A stretch of DNA of 64,000 nucleotides from Pseudomonadota bacterium. GTDB taxonomy: Bacteria; Desulfobacterota; Binatia; Binatales; Binataceae. A program made the translations under genes and the position numbers. The notes under the pieces are model-generated. The model was not told the DNA's origin. It ran no database searches and saw only the letters and a program-made list of their open reading frames with translations. The stretch is from positions 75,955 to 139,954 of the forward strand of contig JAJPKP010000061.1 in NCBI GenBank assembly GCA_021323675.1. Reading direction: 5' to 3'. Positions 50,042 through 59,255 of the stretch are shown in pieces (the stretch's first letter is position 1; each line of letters begins with the position of its first letter).

Positions 50042-51802
50042 CTAGAACAGCGATCCTTCGCTGCCCAGCATCGCGCGGCGAATCAGCGGAACAGGAATGG
50101 CGCCTTGCGCGAGGAACCGATCATGAAAGCGGCCCAGATCGAACGCGGCACCTTCGTTCTTCTTAACGTCCTCCCGCAGTTTCAGGATCATCAGCTTTCC
50201 CAACTGGTAGCGTAAGTATCCGGGATCGTCGGTTCCGCGCAGAGCCTCGACGCGTGCGTTATGCGCCGTCTGATAGGCATTCTTCTCGAAAAACGCGGCC
50301 GCTTCATCCACCGCCATGCCTTTCGTATGCATCCTGATTCCAACCAGGTACCGGCACGCTCGCATCAACGCCATCTGCAATTGCGCCAGCCGATAACGCG
50401 GATCGCCCGAGTGCAATCCCTCCTCGAGCATCATCTGCTCGCAATACAGCGCCCATCCCTCGCTGTTGGAACCGGAGTGATAGATTGTGCGGACCTTGTC
50501 CGGATTAAGCCTGTTATTCAGGAACTGCACGTAGTGCCCGGGATAAACCTCGTGCACTGACGTATCCGAAATGGTTGGCGGCGAGTAGAAGGCGAGCAAC
50601 TGCTCGACCTGCTTCGAAGGCCATGACGGGTCGGGGAGGGTGACGTAAAAATACGCCTCGGTCGATTTTTCCAATGGCCCCGGCGTATCCATCGAGGCAA
50701 ACGTGGTTGCGCGCATAAACGGTGGCGTCTCCGCGACGATCGGCTGAACCTGCGACGGGATGGTTGCGAGGTGATGCTCGACTACGAATGCGCGCAGGGC
50801 GGCCAGTCCCTGGCTGACCTCCGGGATAATCCGATCGGGGGCGGGATGCTCCTTTGCCAGCCGCGCGACTACCTCGGCGGGGGTCGCGTTAGGATCGATC
50901 TGCGCGGCGGTTTTGCGCAGCGCGTCCTGCAGCCGCGCAAGTTCGGCGACGCCGATTGCTTCCAGCTTGTCGAGCGGCACGTCCACCATGTCGGCATCCG
51001 CGAGCATCCGGCGGTACGCCGCCGCGCCGATCGCGTAGTTGCCGGCGGCGCGCGGCCGCAGGTCGTTGCGCAGCCAGTCGCCGTACCTGGTGATCGCGTC
51101 GATTACGGCGCGATTGGCGGCTTCGAAGGCGCGCTTATCCGGCCCGTCGGGCACGCTGGCGAAGGCCTGCGGGAGCGATTTTTCAAAGAACGCGATAGTC
51201 GCGGGCATTTGTTCCAGACAGATGTCGATCGCGACCGGCGCCACGCGTTCGGGGCGCAGGTTCTCGCGCGCGTACTGGAAATTCTTCCGCGAGGCGATCT
51301 CGCGCGCGGTGACCGACTTCATGCGCTGCGCCGGAGAAGCAAAATCGCGCTGAATGAGCGAATAAACCGCCGAGGTCGGAAGATACATGCCCGGGTCCCG
51401 CTGGTAAGTGCGCAGTTCCTCGGTGTACAGCAATTCGCCGTCGCATCGCGCTGCCAGCCATTCGCGATCCGCCTCATTGGCGGGCGACAGCGTCTTTGGG
51501 TCGATCGATTCGAATCTCCGCTTCCATTCGCCGGCGTGGCGGATCTCCGCGGCGATACCGGCGGCGGAGATGTCGTCGAGCCGATCGTCGAAGCGATGGT
51601 CGCCGAGCTCGGTTGCCCGCTCTGGAAACATCTTCAGTTCGGACTCGATGAATTTGTCCACCGCCTGGCGAAACTCGGCGTCGCCCGGCGCGGTCTGCGC
51701 AAGGACGGGTCCGGCGGCGATGAGAAGAAAGACCGCCAGGAACGCGCCGGCGCGGGACGATTGGAATCGAAGGAGACCGCGGAGGGAAGGTGACTTCTGC
51801 AT
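50042..51802 (-). CDS. Exported DUF885 family protein (putative peptidase)
   Basis: A 586-residue protein with a signal peptide ending near residue 36 (VLAQ). The bulk belongs to DUF885, an all-helical zinc-peptidase-like family: VHEVYPGHYVQFLNNR is the HExxPGH-type motif, and GWALYCEQMMLEEG and GTDDPGYLRYQLGKLMILKL are the C-terminal helices. Family members are considered metallopeptidases of the periplasm, with few tests. It is transcribed opposite to its neighbours and lies 26 bp from the Cys-rich gene end, in a convergent position. Confidence 0.8.
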   Translation of the reverse strand: MQKSPSLRGLLRFQSSRAGAFLAVFLLIAAGPVLAQTAPGDAEFRQAVDKFIESELKMFPERATELGDHRFDDRLDDISAAGIAAEIRHAGEWKRRFESIDPKTLSPANEADREWLAARCDGELLYTEELRTYQRDPGMYLPTSAVYSLIQRDFASPAQRMKSVTAREIASRKNFQYARENLRPERVAPVAIDICLEQMPATIAFFEKSLPQAFASVPDGPDKRAFEAANRAVIDAITRYGDWLRNDLRPRAAGNYAIGAAAYRRMLADADMVDVPLDKLEAIGVAELARLQDALRKTAAQIDPNATPAEVVARLAKEHPAPDRIIPEVSQGLAALRAFVVEHHLATIPSQVQPIVAETPPFMRATTFASMDTPGPLEKSTEAYFYVTLPDPSWPSKQVEQLLAFYSPPTISDTSVHEVYPGHYVQFLNNRLNPDKVRTIYHSGSNSEGWALYCEQMMLEEGLHSGDPRYRLAQLQMALMRACRYLVGIRMHTKGMAVDEAAAFFEKNAYQTAHNARVEALRGTDDPGYLRYQLGKLMILKLREDVKKNEGAAFDLGRFHDRFLAQGAIPVPLIRRAMLGSEGSLF

Positions 51803-51949
51803 TGCGTCCTCGTTATCTCGGCGTTTTCATCATGCATAGGCTATCGCGTCTGTAGACACGAGCAGGCTCGACTACTTGACTCTGCGCGATGAATAAATCA
51901 GCATCCGGCGCGACTGCTTTCACGACGTTATCAAAAGGAGAGTTCGTTC

Positions 51950-52462
51950 ATGCGGATAAAAAAACTGGTCATCGGGTGCGCTTTCGGCTCGCTGGCCCTG
52001 GCTGCTATCGGCTTGATCTCGCCCGCGATGGCTCAGTCTGGGGCGCCGTCGCAGCGGCAACTCGATTTTGAGGCCGCCAAGGCAAATCGCAAGGCCCTCG
52101 TCGGAGAGGCGATGGCGCTGACCCCGCAGGAAGCGCAAGGGTTCTGGCCGCTTTACGATCAGTACGAGGCCAAAATGGATGCCCTGGAGCAGCGCCACGC
52201 CGCGGAAGTGCGCGCATTCGCAAAGGCGTTCAACAGTCTTACCGACCAGGATGCCAAGGCCAAGCTCGACGAGGTGGTGGCGATTGCGCAGGCCCGCCTC
52301 GATGCCCAGAAGGAATTCATCCCCAAATTTCGCGGGGTGATTTCGCAGATCAAGACGACGCGCTTCTTCCAGATCGACAACAAGCTGCACGCGATGGTGC
52401 AGTGCCAAATCGCCCAGTTGGTTCCGCTGGCGGGCGATTCCTCGGGTGGCGCGAGCAAGTAA
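51950..52462 (+). CDS. Small periplasmic helical protein
   Basis: A 170-residue protein with a clear signal peptide (about residues 1-28, ISPAMAQ) preceded by an AAAAGGAGA ribosome binding site. The mature part is helical and highly charged (ALTPQEAQGFWPLYDQYEAK, LTDQDAKAKLDEVVAIAQAR). The LTPQEAQGFWPLYDQYE segment recurs in small exported proteins of Gram-negative bacteria, distantly like the CpxP/Spy chaperone group; the LTxxQ motif itself is not present. It could be a periplasmic chaperone, but I would not assign function. An intrinsic terminator follows 25 bp after the stop, so it appears to be its own transcript. Confidence 0.7.
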   Translation: MRIKKLVIGCAFGSLALAAIGLISPAMAQSGAPSQRQLDFEAAKANRKALVGEAMALTPQEAQGFWPLYDQYEAKMDALEQRHAAEVRAFAKAFNSLTDQDAKAKLDEVVAIAQARLDAQKEFIPKFRGVISQIKTTRFFQIDNKLHAMVQCQIAQLVPLAGDSSGGASK

Positions 52463-52487
52463 GTTCGCGTACCTGTATCGGGATGGC

Positions 52488-52528
52488 AAAAGGCCGGACT
52501 CTCTAACGGAGCGTCCGGCCTTTTTTTT
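52488..52528 (+). terminator. Rho-independent terminator
   Basis: AAAAGGCCGGAC (52488-52499) pairs perfectly with GTCCGGCCTTTT (52513-52524), a 12-bp stem with a 13-nt loop, followed by further T residues (T8 in total from 52521). It ends the transcript of the small periplasmic protein. This is the clearest terminator in the window. Confidence 0.9.
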
Positions 52529-52596
52529 CCGGCGCCGGAGCCGGGAATCGGGCTTGCCAGCCCGCATTGCGGTTGGCAGACTTGCCCACAATCCTG

Positions 52597-53415
52597 ATGG
52601 CTCGTAACGAACAGTCAGACGGCTCGCGGTTTACCGTAATACGCCTTCCGATCCTCGGGATCGTCCTCGAGACTCTAGCCCTGCCTTTCAAGCATCTGCC
52701 GGAGTTGGCGAAATACGGATGGATTCCGTTCGGCGGACTGCTTGCGGCGCGGCTGATCGAATGGGTTTTGTGGCACTTCTCCGTGCCGGGAGCGGGCACG
52801 TGGATGGGGGTGGCGCACCTGGTCTTGTTCACCCCGTTTTCGGTGATCTGGACCAGGGTTGCGATAGAAGGATCCGAAGCAAAACTCCCGGAGCGGCCCT
52901 TCGCTTTCACTCGAATTGAATGGCAGTACCTAATCGCGACGTTCCTGATGTTGCTCGCGGTTGTGGTTCTCCTGACTCCGGGGATGGCGGTGTATCGCTA
53001 TGGGCAGCGAATCTTCGAGAGCGGAATCACCTTCGCCGGCGAGATGCTGATTCTGCTGGTGGGCGTGGCTGAACTGCTCGCATTTGTGCGGATCGCGTTC
53101 ATCTTTCCCGCCATCGCGGTTGGCCGTTACGAAGGCCTGGTGGCGGCATGGCGGCAGACGGCGGGAAATTTCGAACCGCTCCTGGCGATCATGGCGTTGT
53201 CCAGCGCGCCGTACTACCTCGCGCTCGCGGCGATAAGACTTGGAGGGGGCTATTATCCTGCCGGGCTCTCGGCGATGATGAAGGCGTTCGGGGAGTTGTT
53301 CGCGCTGACGTTGGCGACCACCTCAAACGTGGCCGCTCCGGCGCTCGCATACCAGGCCATCGTGTTGGCGGAGTCGGGGTCCGATCGAACGGTTCTGGCC
53401 GCGAAAGGAAGATGA
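52597..53415 (+). CDS. Polytopic inner-membrane protein of unknown function
   Basis: A 272-residue membrane protein with six or so hydrophobic helices: YGWIPFGGLLAARLIEWVLW, WMGVAHLVLFTPFSVIWTRV, WQYLIATFLMLLAVVVLL, FAGEMLILLVGVAELLAFV, and LAIMALSSAPYYLALAAI. The ATG at 52597 is chosen over an upstream TTG at 52567. ALPFKHLPELAKYGWIPF near the N-terminus and AAWRQTAGNFEPLLAIMALS in the middle look like the amphipathic interfacial segments of the YciC/DUF975-like membrane families, but the match is loose. Function is unknown. It converges with the TPR protein gene with only 4 bp between stops. Confidence 0.75.
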   Translation: MARNEQSDGSRFTVIRLPILGIVLETLALPFKHLPELAKYGWIPFGGLLAARLIEWVLWHFSVPGAGTWMGVAHLVLFTPFSVIWTRVAIEGSEAKLPERPFAFTRIEWQYLIATFLMLLAVVVLLTPGMAVYRYGQRIFESGITFAGEMLILLVGVAELLAFVRIAFIFPAIAVGRYEGLVAAWRQTAGNFEPLLAIMALSSAPYYLALAAIRLGGGYYPAGLSAMMKAFGELFALTLATTSNVAAPALAYQAIVLAESGSDRTVLAAKGR

Positions 53416-53419
53416 AATT

Positions 53420-55477
53420 TCAGCTTCCGTTCCAGCCGCGGCGCTGAAGTTCCGCAATCGCCACACCCAGGTTGTCCTCGGTGTCACGCCACTGGCGCGG
53501 ATTCTTCTCCCTGGACAGCACTGAAAGCGCATCGCGGTAGCACTGGACCGATTCCAGCAGGTGCGCGTTTCCGTTTTCTGTGGAACCCAGGTCGAAAAGC
53601 GCGCCGGCGAGATTGTACTTTTCCCACGCCCAAGGGATGGGGTTTCTTTCGCGGCTGAAAGCCTTTAGAGCCTGTCGATAGTGCTGAACTGACAATTCGA
53701 AATAGTACTTGTCGGCCGTCCTATGTCCGAGGTCCAGGAAGGTTTCCGCCAGGCCGTCTTCGGCCTCCATCCACGCCACCGGATTGCGATCCGGGCTTAA
53801 CGCGGATAGCGCCGCCGTATAGGCAGCCCCTGCCTGCTGCAAGGTGCTCGCGTTCGATTCGAGAAGGCCCAGTATCATGAGTCCGTGTCCGAGCGTGGTT
53901 TGCAATTCCGCCCACAAAGCGGGATCGCTATCGCGGGGAAAGTTTTCGAGCACATTCTGGATCATTGCGACCGACTGTTTGACGTACGCCCGGTTGGAAG
54001 TTGCCCGGCCGAGATTCGCGAGCTCGCCTGCCAGTTCTTCCTGAACCAGAACCCATGAAAGGGAATCTCTGCGCCGCTCATAGACGCCGAGCGAAGCGCG
54101 AAACGCTTCGATAGCCTGAGCCTCGATGGCAGGATCGCCGCGCTGGTCCGCCAGGAGGCTCAGGGAACGGCCAAGCCTTCGCTGGACCGCCGCCCACATC
54201 AGCGGATGACTCCGTACGTCGTAACCGGCGAGCGCGGCGCGATAGGAATCTATCGCCTTCTGGAGGTCGCCGCTGTCGCCCGTTCGCCGCGCCATTTCCT
54301 CGAGCATCGACCCCGCGCGATAGTGCATCCCCGCGACATCAAGGTCGTCCGAGTGGGCGCGGTACACCTCGAGCGCCGCGTTATAGGAATCGAGCGCCTT
54401 TTGCAGAGTATCTTCGTTCATCTCGCTCGCCGCCGAAATCTCCAGGGTCGCGCCAAGGTTGGTCTGGGTCATCGCCCACTCCAGCGGAAAGCGATCGCGG
54501 CTCCACTCTGTAAGGGCCTGCTGAAAGTATGCGGCCGAGCGCCGCAGCGAATCGCGCGATTGAATCTCATAGGCAGAGGTTCTCTCGGCGGCCCCCAGTA
54601 TGAAGTCGACCCTTGCGCGCGCATCGAGCGACCATCCCGAGCTCCTGCTTTTGTTTTCCGCAATCGAGCTGACCTTTTGGATCAGGGGTTCAAGCGCGTC
54701 GCCGCACGCATAGCCCCATTCCCGCATAAAGATCACGCTTCGAGTCGCAACCAGGAGGCGAAGCACGTCATCGAAATCGCTTCCGCCCAGGTCAGGGAGC
54801 TTGAAATCGCTCGGTATGTAGGTCCCCGAGAATGGAGTTTCGAAACCCGGCTCTGTCTGGAAGGCAGAGTCGGCGTTTCCGCTCGGTGACACCGCGCCCC
54901 AGGTGAGCACGTTTGCGCGCGCATCGCCCGCGAGGCCCATCGCCTCGATATGCGCAATGGCTCGCTGAGATCCGGTCACGTCGATCGTGCGATTCACGAT
55001 GATTGGGGTGATGGCCAGGCGCCGGTCCATCGCGGACAAAGCGTTCACCAGATGCTCGACCCGGCGATCGTGATCATCGCCCTGAAGGTGCGCGAACGCC
55101 GCGACAAAACGCGGGCGCTCCCGGCGAACCGCCGCATTGGAGGCTCTGCGCGACACCGCGGCGGATTGGTTCTGAAGATAAATCGAGAAGCGCTGGACCA
55201 GCAGAAAGGGGAGACAGGCCAGAGCGACTATTCCCGCGATTCGCCTGACTTCCCGGTATTTGAGTTTCCGGCGGCCAATCTGAACTCTCGCCGTATGCCA
55301 GAAGGTCGCGGCCCACAGCGCGGCGCCGCAAATCGCCGGAACCATCGTCAACAGAACGATCTCGACGGAAAACTCCGAACGCGGCCACAAGTAGATGGCC
55401 AGCAGGGTCAGCGCGACTCCGCCCGCAATCGCCCTGCGCAAGGTCATCCACGGCGGCAGTTGAGTGGGAAGGTTCAT
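53420..55477 (-). CDS. Membrane-anchored TPR-repeat protein
   Basis: A 685-residue protein. Three hydrophobic segments lie in the first 110 residues (AIAGGVALTLLAIYLWP, IVLLTMVPAICGAALWAATF, IAGIVALACLPFLLVQRF). A domain of about 120 residues then follows with RFVAAFAHLQGDD and ARANVLTWGAVSPSGNADSA, which resembles the TolB-N-like or nucleotide-binding-like segment found before TPRs in signalling proteins. The second half (about residues 300-680) is a solenoid of at least nine TPR units with the W-containing pattern NPVAWMEAEDGLAETFLDLG and SRDRFPLEWAMTQTNLGATL. Probably a scaffold or sensor in the inner membrane; no catalytic site is seen. Confidence 0.75.
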   Translation of the reverse strand: MNLPTQLPPWMTLRRAIAGGVALTLLAIYLWPRSEFSVEIVLLTMVPAICGAALWAATFWHTARVQIGRRKLKYREVRRIAGIVALACLPFLLVQRFSIYLQNQSAAVSRRASNAAVRRERPRFVAAFAHLQGDDHDRRVEHLVNALSAMDRRLAITPIIVNRTIDVTGSQRAIAHIEAMGLAGDARANVLTWGAVSPSGNADSAFQTEPGFETPFSGTYIPSDFKLPDLGGSDFDDVLRLLVATRSVIFMREWGYACGDALEPLIQKVSSIAENKSRSSGWSLDARARVDFILGAAERTSAYEIQSRDSLRRSAAYFQQALTEWSRDRFPLEWAMTQTNLGATLEISAASEMNEDTLQKALDSYNAALEVYRAHSDDLDVAGMHYRAGSMLEEMARRTGDSGDLQKAIDSYRAALAGYDVRSHPLMWAAVQRRLGRSLSLLADQRGDPAIEAQAIEAFRASLGVYERRRDSLSWVLVQEELAGELANLGRATSNRAYVKQSVAMIQNVLENFPRDSDPALWAELQTTLGHGLMILGLLESNASTLQQAGAAYTAALSALSPDRNPVAWMEAEDGLAETFLDLGHRTADKYYFELSVQHYRQALKAFSRERNPIPWAWEKYNLAGALFDLGSTENGNAHLLESVQCYRDALSVLSREKNPRQWRDTEDNLGVAIAELQRRGWNGS

Positions 55478-55581
55478 GGTGATCCCAAAGCGAAGCGCCT
55501 GTCCGGCGGCTCATTCATGTCGCAGTTTCAACAACAGCCTGTCAAGCAGCGGGGGTTCGTCCGGCACTCCTCGGGTTCGCG

Positions 55582-56868
55582 GTGGCGCAATCGCCGGAAA
55601 AATCGTCCGGCCGGAGCCCGGGGCCGGTCGCGGTTGCAATTATTTCCGTTTCGGATTTCGATGGCAGTGTGACAGAAGCGCCTGGCTACAATCCTTTCGA
55701 TCCGTCATTCCTCATCGATCCGTACCCTCATTACCGGCCGCTGCTTGCCGGACCTCCGCAGCGGGCGAATTTCGGATTGCCGGTGGTGCTGGCGGCGCGC
55801 TATGGCGACGTCGTGACGGTGCTCCGCGATCATTCGCATTTTTCGAGCAAGATTCCGCCATACGCGATCAACCCGGGCGGTGATCCGTTCGGCGGCGCGC
55901 CGACGATGCCGTTTTCGGATCCGCCAGTCCATTCGCGGTTGCGGCGGCTGGTGGCGCGCGACTTCAGCCCGCGCCGCATCGCATCGCTCGCGCCCAGAAT
56001 TCGCGAACTTGCCGCAACGCTGCTCGACGAAGGCATCCGCGACGGACGGTTCGAGGCGATGAACGCATTCGCCGACCAGCTTCCGGTCGTCATCATCGCC
56101 GAGATGCTCGGGGTTCCCGCCGAGCATCGTGCCCGCTTTCGGCGATGGTCCGACGCGGTCGCATCGAACAGCGCCACGATGCCCGGCATGCCGGTAAGCG
56201 CCGAAGTGCGCGAAGGGGTTGCGGCCTTGCGCGAATACTTCGCCCGCGAGATCGAGCGGCGGCGCAAAGCGCCGGGTGATGATTTGGTGAGCGCCCTGGT
56301 CGCCGCGCACGATCAGGACGAAGTGCTGCAGTCCGACGAACTGCTCGCATTCGTGGTGCTGTTGCTGATTGCCGGCAATGAAACCACCACCAACCTGATT
56401 GGCAATGGCCTGCTCGCTCTGGCTCGAAACCCGGGCGAATACGAGCGCCTGCGCCGCGACCCGTCCCTGATTCCGTCCGCGGTCGAGGAGATGCTGCGGT
56501 ACGACAGTCCCGTGCAGACCTTGATGCGTTTTGCCGCCGAGAATACGGGCATCAGCGGAACCCCGGTCGAGACGGGCGCGATGGTCGCGGTGATATTCGG
56601 CGCGGCCAATCGCGATCCGGCTCAGTTTCCCGAGCCGGACCGGTTCGACGTGGGCCGGACCCCGAACGAGCATCTCGCCTTCGGCGAAGGAATCCACTTC
56701 TGTCTCGGCGCGCCGCTGGCGCGGCTCGAAGCGCGCATCGCGTTCGAGGCGATCGTGGAGCGCTGCGCGGAGATTCGGCTTGCCGATCCAACGGCCGCGC
56801 TTTCGTACCGCGGATCGTTCATTACGCGCGGCCTGCGCGCGTTGCCCCTGGCGGTGCCTGACCGTTAG
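55582..56868 (+). CDS. Cytochrome P450
   Basis: A 428-residue bacterial class-I P450. The I-helix oxygen-binding motif is AGNETTT, the K-helix ExxR is in AVEEMLRYDSPVQ, and the heme-ligand loop is FGEGIHFCLGAPLARLEA, whose Cys binds iron. NPFDPSFLIDPYPHYRPL near the N-terminus and FSDPPVHSRLRRLVARDFSP (C-helix) are typical of CYP families acting on fatty acids, terpenes or polyketides. The start is GTG at 55582; the first 30 residues before NPFD are not conserved. No ferredoxin or reductase gene is adjacent. Its stop overlaps the end of the convergent SDR gene by 4 bp. Confidence 0.93.
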   Translation: MAQSPEKSSGRSPGPVAVAIISVSDFDGSVTEAPGYNPFDPSFLIDPYPHYRPLLAGPPQRANFGLPVVLAARYGDVVTVLRDHSHFSSKIPPYAINPGGDPFGGAPTMPFSDPPVHSRLRRLVARDFSPRRIASLAPRIRELAATLLDEGIRDGRFEAMNAFADQLPVVIIAEMLGVPAEHRARFRRWSDAVASNSATMPGMPVSAEVREGVAALREYFAREIERRRKAPGDDLVSALVAAHDQDEVLQSDELLAFVVLLLIAGNETTTNLIGNGLLALARNPGEYERLRRDPSLIPSAVEEMLRYDSPVQTLMRFAAENTGISGTPVETGAMVAVIFGAANRDPAQFPEPDRFDVGRTPNEHLAFGEGIHFCLGAPLARLEARIAFEAIVERCAEIRLADPTAALSYRGSFITRGLRALPLAVPDR

Positions 56869-57662
56869 GAGTTGCGCATCAATTCGGGCGGAATCCATGC
56901 GCCAGCGTTGAATCCGCCATCGATTGGAACCGCCACTCCGGTGATGAAACCGGCCTGATCCGAGGCGAGAAACGCGGCCAGCGCCGCCACTTCCTCAGGC
57001 TTTCCGTTGCGTCCCAGCGGATGCATCATCCCGCTGCGCGACCAGATCTGCTGCGAAGCGCCTGCGGGGATCTGGTTGCAGTTCTCCGCGATCGGAGTCT
57101 CGATCACTCCCGGGCAAATCGAGACGCAGCGGATGTTGTCGCGGGCGAAGTCGAGCGCGATTCCCTTCGACATGATGACGACGCCGCCCTTGGCCGCCTG
57201 GTACGCGCCGAGCCGCGGCACTCCTTCGATGCCTGCGCCGCTGGCGGTGTTGACGATCACTCCGCCGCCGCCTTTTATCATCTGCGGTATCGCGTACTTG
57301 CAGCCGAAGAACACTCCCTTAAGGCATACATCGACGACCCAGTCCCATTCTTCTTCGCTGGTCTCGACGACGGTCTTGGGAATATACACGCCGGCGTTGT
57401 TGAACAGGATGTCGAGGCGGCCAAAGATGCGCACCGTCTCATTGACCATTCGCTCCACGTCGGCCGCGATGCGCACGTCCACGGAGATCGAGTTCGCGGT
57501 GCCTCCCGCGCTGGCGATTTCCGCGGCGGTGTTGCCGGCGGATTCGGTGCGAACGTCCGCGACCATCACCCTGGCGCCTTCCTGCGCGAATCGAATCGCG
57601 CTGGCGCGCCCGATTCCGGAGCCCGCGCCGGTTATCAATGCGACCTTGTCCTTGAGCAGCAT
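56865..57662 (-). CDS. SDR family oxidoreductase (classical)
   Basis: A 265-residue classical short-chain dehydrogenase. The ATG at 57662 is favoured by a GAGG nine bases upstream; ATG at 57668 is possible. Motifs: TGAGSGIGRA for cofactor binding with Asp in VMVADVRTE, which indicates NAD(H); NNAGVY; catalytic Ser in NTASGAGIEG and YQAAK with Tyr and Lys; and CPGVIETPI. The C-terminus is LASDQAGFITGVAVPIDGGF. It oxidises or reduces a secondary alcohol; 3-oxoacyl, sterol or xenobiotic substrates are all possible. It converges with the P450 gene and is not obviously co-transcribed with it. Confidence 0.93.
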   Translation of the reverse strand: MLLKDKVALITGAGSGIGRASAIRFAQEGARVMVADVRTESAGNTAAEIASAGGTANSISVDVRIAADVERMVNETVRIFGRLDILFNNAGVYIPKTVVETSEEEWDWVVDVCLKGVFFGCKYAIPQMIKGGGGVIVNTASGAGIEGVPRLGAYQAAKGGVVIMSKGIALDFARDNIRCVSICPGVIETPIAENCNQIPAGASQQIWSRSGMMHPLGRNGKPEEVAALAAFLASDQAGFITGVAVPIDGGFNAGAWIPPELMRNS

Positions 57663-57881
57663 GGCCATCAACCTCGTCGTAAGCAGATGACCGACTGGTG
57701 CCACAATTCGCGCGGATTTGAAAGCGAAGCAGGGCAGATTCTCGCGGCGCACACGGCGGGAGAAGCGGAGCGCGGGCGCATGCGCGGATCCGCCGAGTCC
57801 CGCCGTGGCGCGGAGCAGTGCGCGCGAATTCGTGCGGCTATGCGCTCGCGGAAGCCGCGCCGCCTTGAGCCTGGTGCACGA

Positions 57882-58289
57882 TCATCCCCGCTCGCAGTTG
57901 ATCATCCAGGGAATGCCGAATTGATCGACGAGCATCCCGAAACGCGCGGCCCAGAAAGTCTGTTGCAGCGGCATCCGCACCGCGCCGTTCTCGGAGAGGG
58001 CTTTGAAGATGCGTTCCGCATCTGCGACTGAGTCAACGCTAACCGAGACCGAGAAGCCTCTGGGGGCTTCGTAGGAATTTGGCGGGGTATCCGAACCCAT
58101 CAGGACCTTGTCGCCGAAGACCAGGCGCGCATGCATGATCTTTTCCCGCCATTCAGGCGGCACTCGGTCCGCCATCGGCGATTCACCGTGCCTCATCATC
58201 ATCTCGATCTTGCCGCCGAGGCATCGCTCGTAGAGCTTGAACGCCGCTTCGCAGCGGCCATCGAAATTCAGATAAGGATTGAACTGCAT
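57882..58289 (-). CDS. VOC/PhnB-like protein
   Basis: A 135-residue VOC-superfamily protein of the PhnB (DUF1989-like, 3-demethylubiquinone-type) subgroup. The ATG at 58289 is fixed by AGGAGG at 58298-58303, eight bases upstream; the frame is open for 33 further bases. Conserved segments are MQFNPYLNFDGRCEAAFKLY, CLGGKIEMMMRHGESP and WAARFGMLVDQFGIPWMINC. This subgroup folds into paired beta-alpha-beta units and may bind metal or small ligands; no function is known with certainty. The gene is separate from SDR by 219 bp of sequence in which I see nothing. Confidence 0.88.
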   Translation of the reverse strand: MQFNPYLNFDGRCEAAFKLYERCLGGKIEMMMRHGESPMADRVPPEWREKIMHARLVFGDKVLMGSDTPPNSYEAPRGFSVSVSVDSVADAERIFKALSENGAVRMPLQQTFWAARFGMLVDQFGIPWMINCERG

Positions 58290-58495
58290 CTCATGATCCT
58301 CCTCTCCAATCGTGATTTGCATTTCCCAAGGCGCCCCAACCCGAGCGGATGGTTCGCCACGCTATGGTCACAGTCGTGATCGCCTGAGGCTCGCTCGGCC
58401 GCGCGACGGCCCGGATTATACCCATCCCTCCGGGAATCGCGCGGCCTTCGAGTCGCGATCGAGCGATAGGCGCCCCTGGAAGGGCGCCTTCCAAA

Positions 58496-59212
58496 TCACG
58501 CCCTGCTTGCCGCCGGGTACTCGTCGTGCCGCTTCACCCAGTCCGTGAGGTTGAAGTTCGGCCCGTTTTCGTTGCGGCCCTTTGGCGTGATGTCGAGAAA
58601 CATGTACGTTCCCAGTCCGCGTTCGTCGCCGCGCCCATACGAGGAATACGTATGATAGACGTCGCCCTTCTTGTCCTTGAAGAAAACGCTTGTGCCGTGC
58701 AGATCCTCCATCGTGGCGTCGGTCATTTCGAAATTATAGTACACCTTGCCCTTGGCGAGGTCCTCTTTTCTGAACGACACGTGATAGTCGTAGTTGAAGT
58801 CGCTCGGCGCTGACGACACCCAGTTGAACCGCCATCCCATCCGCCTTTTGTATTCGTCGATTTCGGCCAGCGGCGCGCGCGAGACCGCGATAAACGTCAC
58901 GTCGTGGTTTGCCAGATGAACGTTCGGCCCGTCGATGTGATCCGCCAGGAACGAGCATCCCACGCATCCGACCCGCCGCCCGGGCGCCAGCATGAAATGA
59001 TAGACGATAAGCTGGCTGCGGCCGTCGAAAAGCTGCGCCAGGGTCTTCGGGCCCTCGTGCGTGTCGAAGACGTATTCCTTTTCGACCTTGACCCACGGCA
59101 ACTGCCGGCGCTGCGCGTTGATCTCGTCCTGGATGCGGATGAACTCCTTCTCGCGCGCGAGGAGCTGTTTTCGTGCCTGAATCCATTGGTCCCGCGAAAC
59201 GATCTGATTCAT
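58496..59212 (-). CDS. DUF899 thioredoxin-like protein
   Basis: A 238-residue DUF899 protein. The ATG at 59212 has GGAGGAA just upstream and gives NQIVSRDQWIQARKQLLARE. The thioredoxin-like centre shows YHFMLAPGRRVGCVGCSFLA with a Cys83-x-x-Cys86 pair and the DxHxxH-like AHLANHD segment. Other conserved parts are MGWRFNWVSSAPSDFNYDYH and SVFFKDKKGDVYHTYSSYGR. The family is thought to carry a redox-active disulfide; biological role is uncertain. An AT-rich repeated element sits directly upstream (59256-59281), suggesting tight regulation. Confidence 0.9.
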   Translation of the reverse strand: MNQIVSRDQWIQARKQLLAREKEFIRIQDEINAQRRQLPWVKVEKEYVFDTHEGPKTLAQLFDGRSQLIVYHFMLAPGRRVGCVGCSFLADHIDGPNVHLANHDVTFIAVSRAPLAEIDEYKRRMGWRFNWVSSAPSDFNYDYHVSFRKEDLAKGKVYYNFEMTDATMEDLHGTSVFFKDKKGDVYHTYSSYGRGDERGLGTYMFLDITPKGRNENGPNFNLTDWVKRHDEYPAASRA

Positions 59213-59255
59213 TGCTTCCTCCGTGTCTGTTGTTGCAGGTTCGTAATGAACCATT

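Noticed and set aside
51871..51900. Candidate promoter with TTGACT before the small periplasmic protein gene
   Set aside because: No acceptable -10 box at 16-18 bp; the nearest AT-rich hexamer is only about 11 bp away.
57663..57881. Possible small gene between the SDR and VOC genes
   Set aside because: Open frames here are Arg/Ser-rich with no start signals; I see nothing in this stretch.
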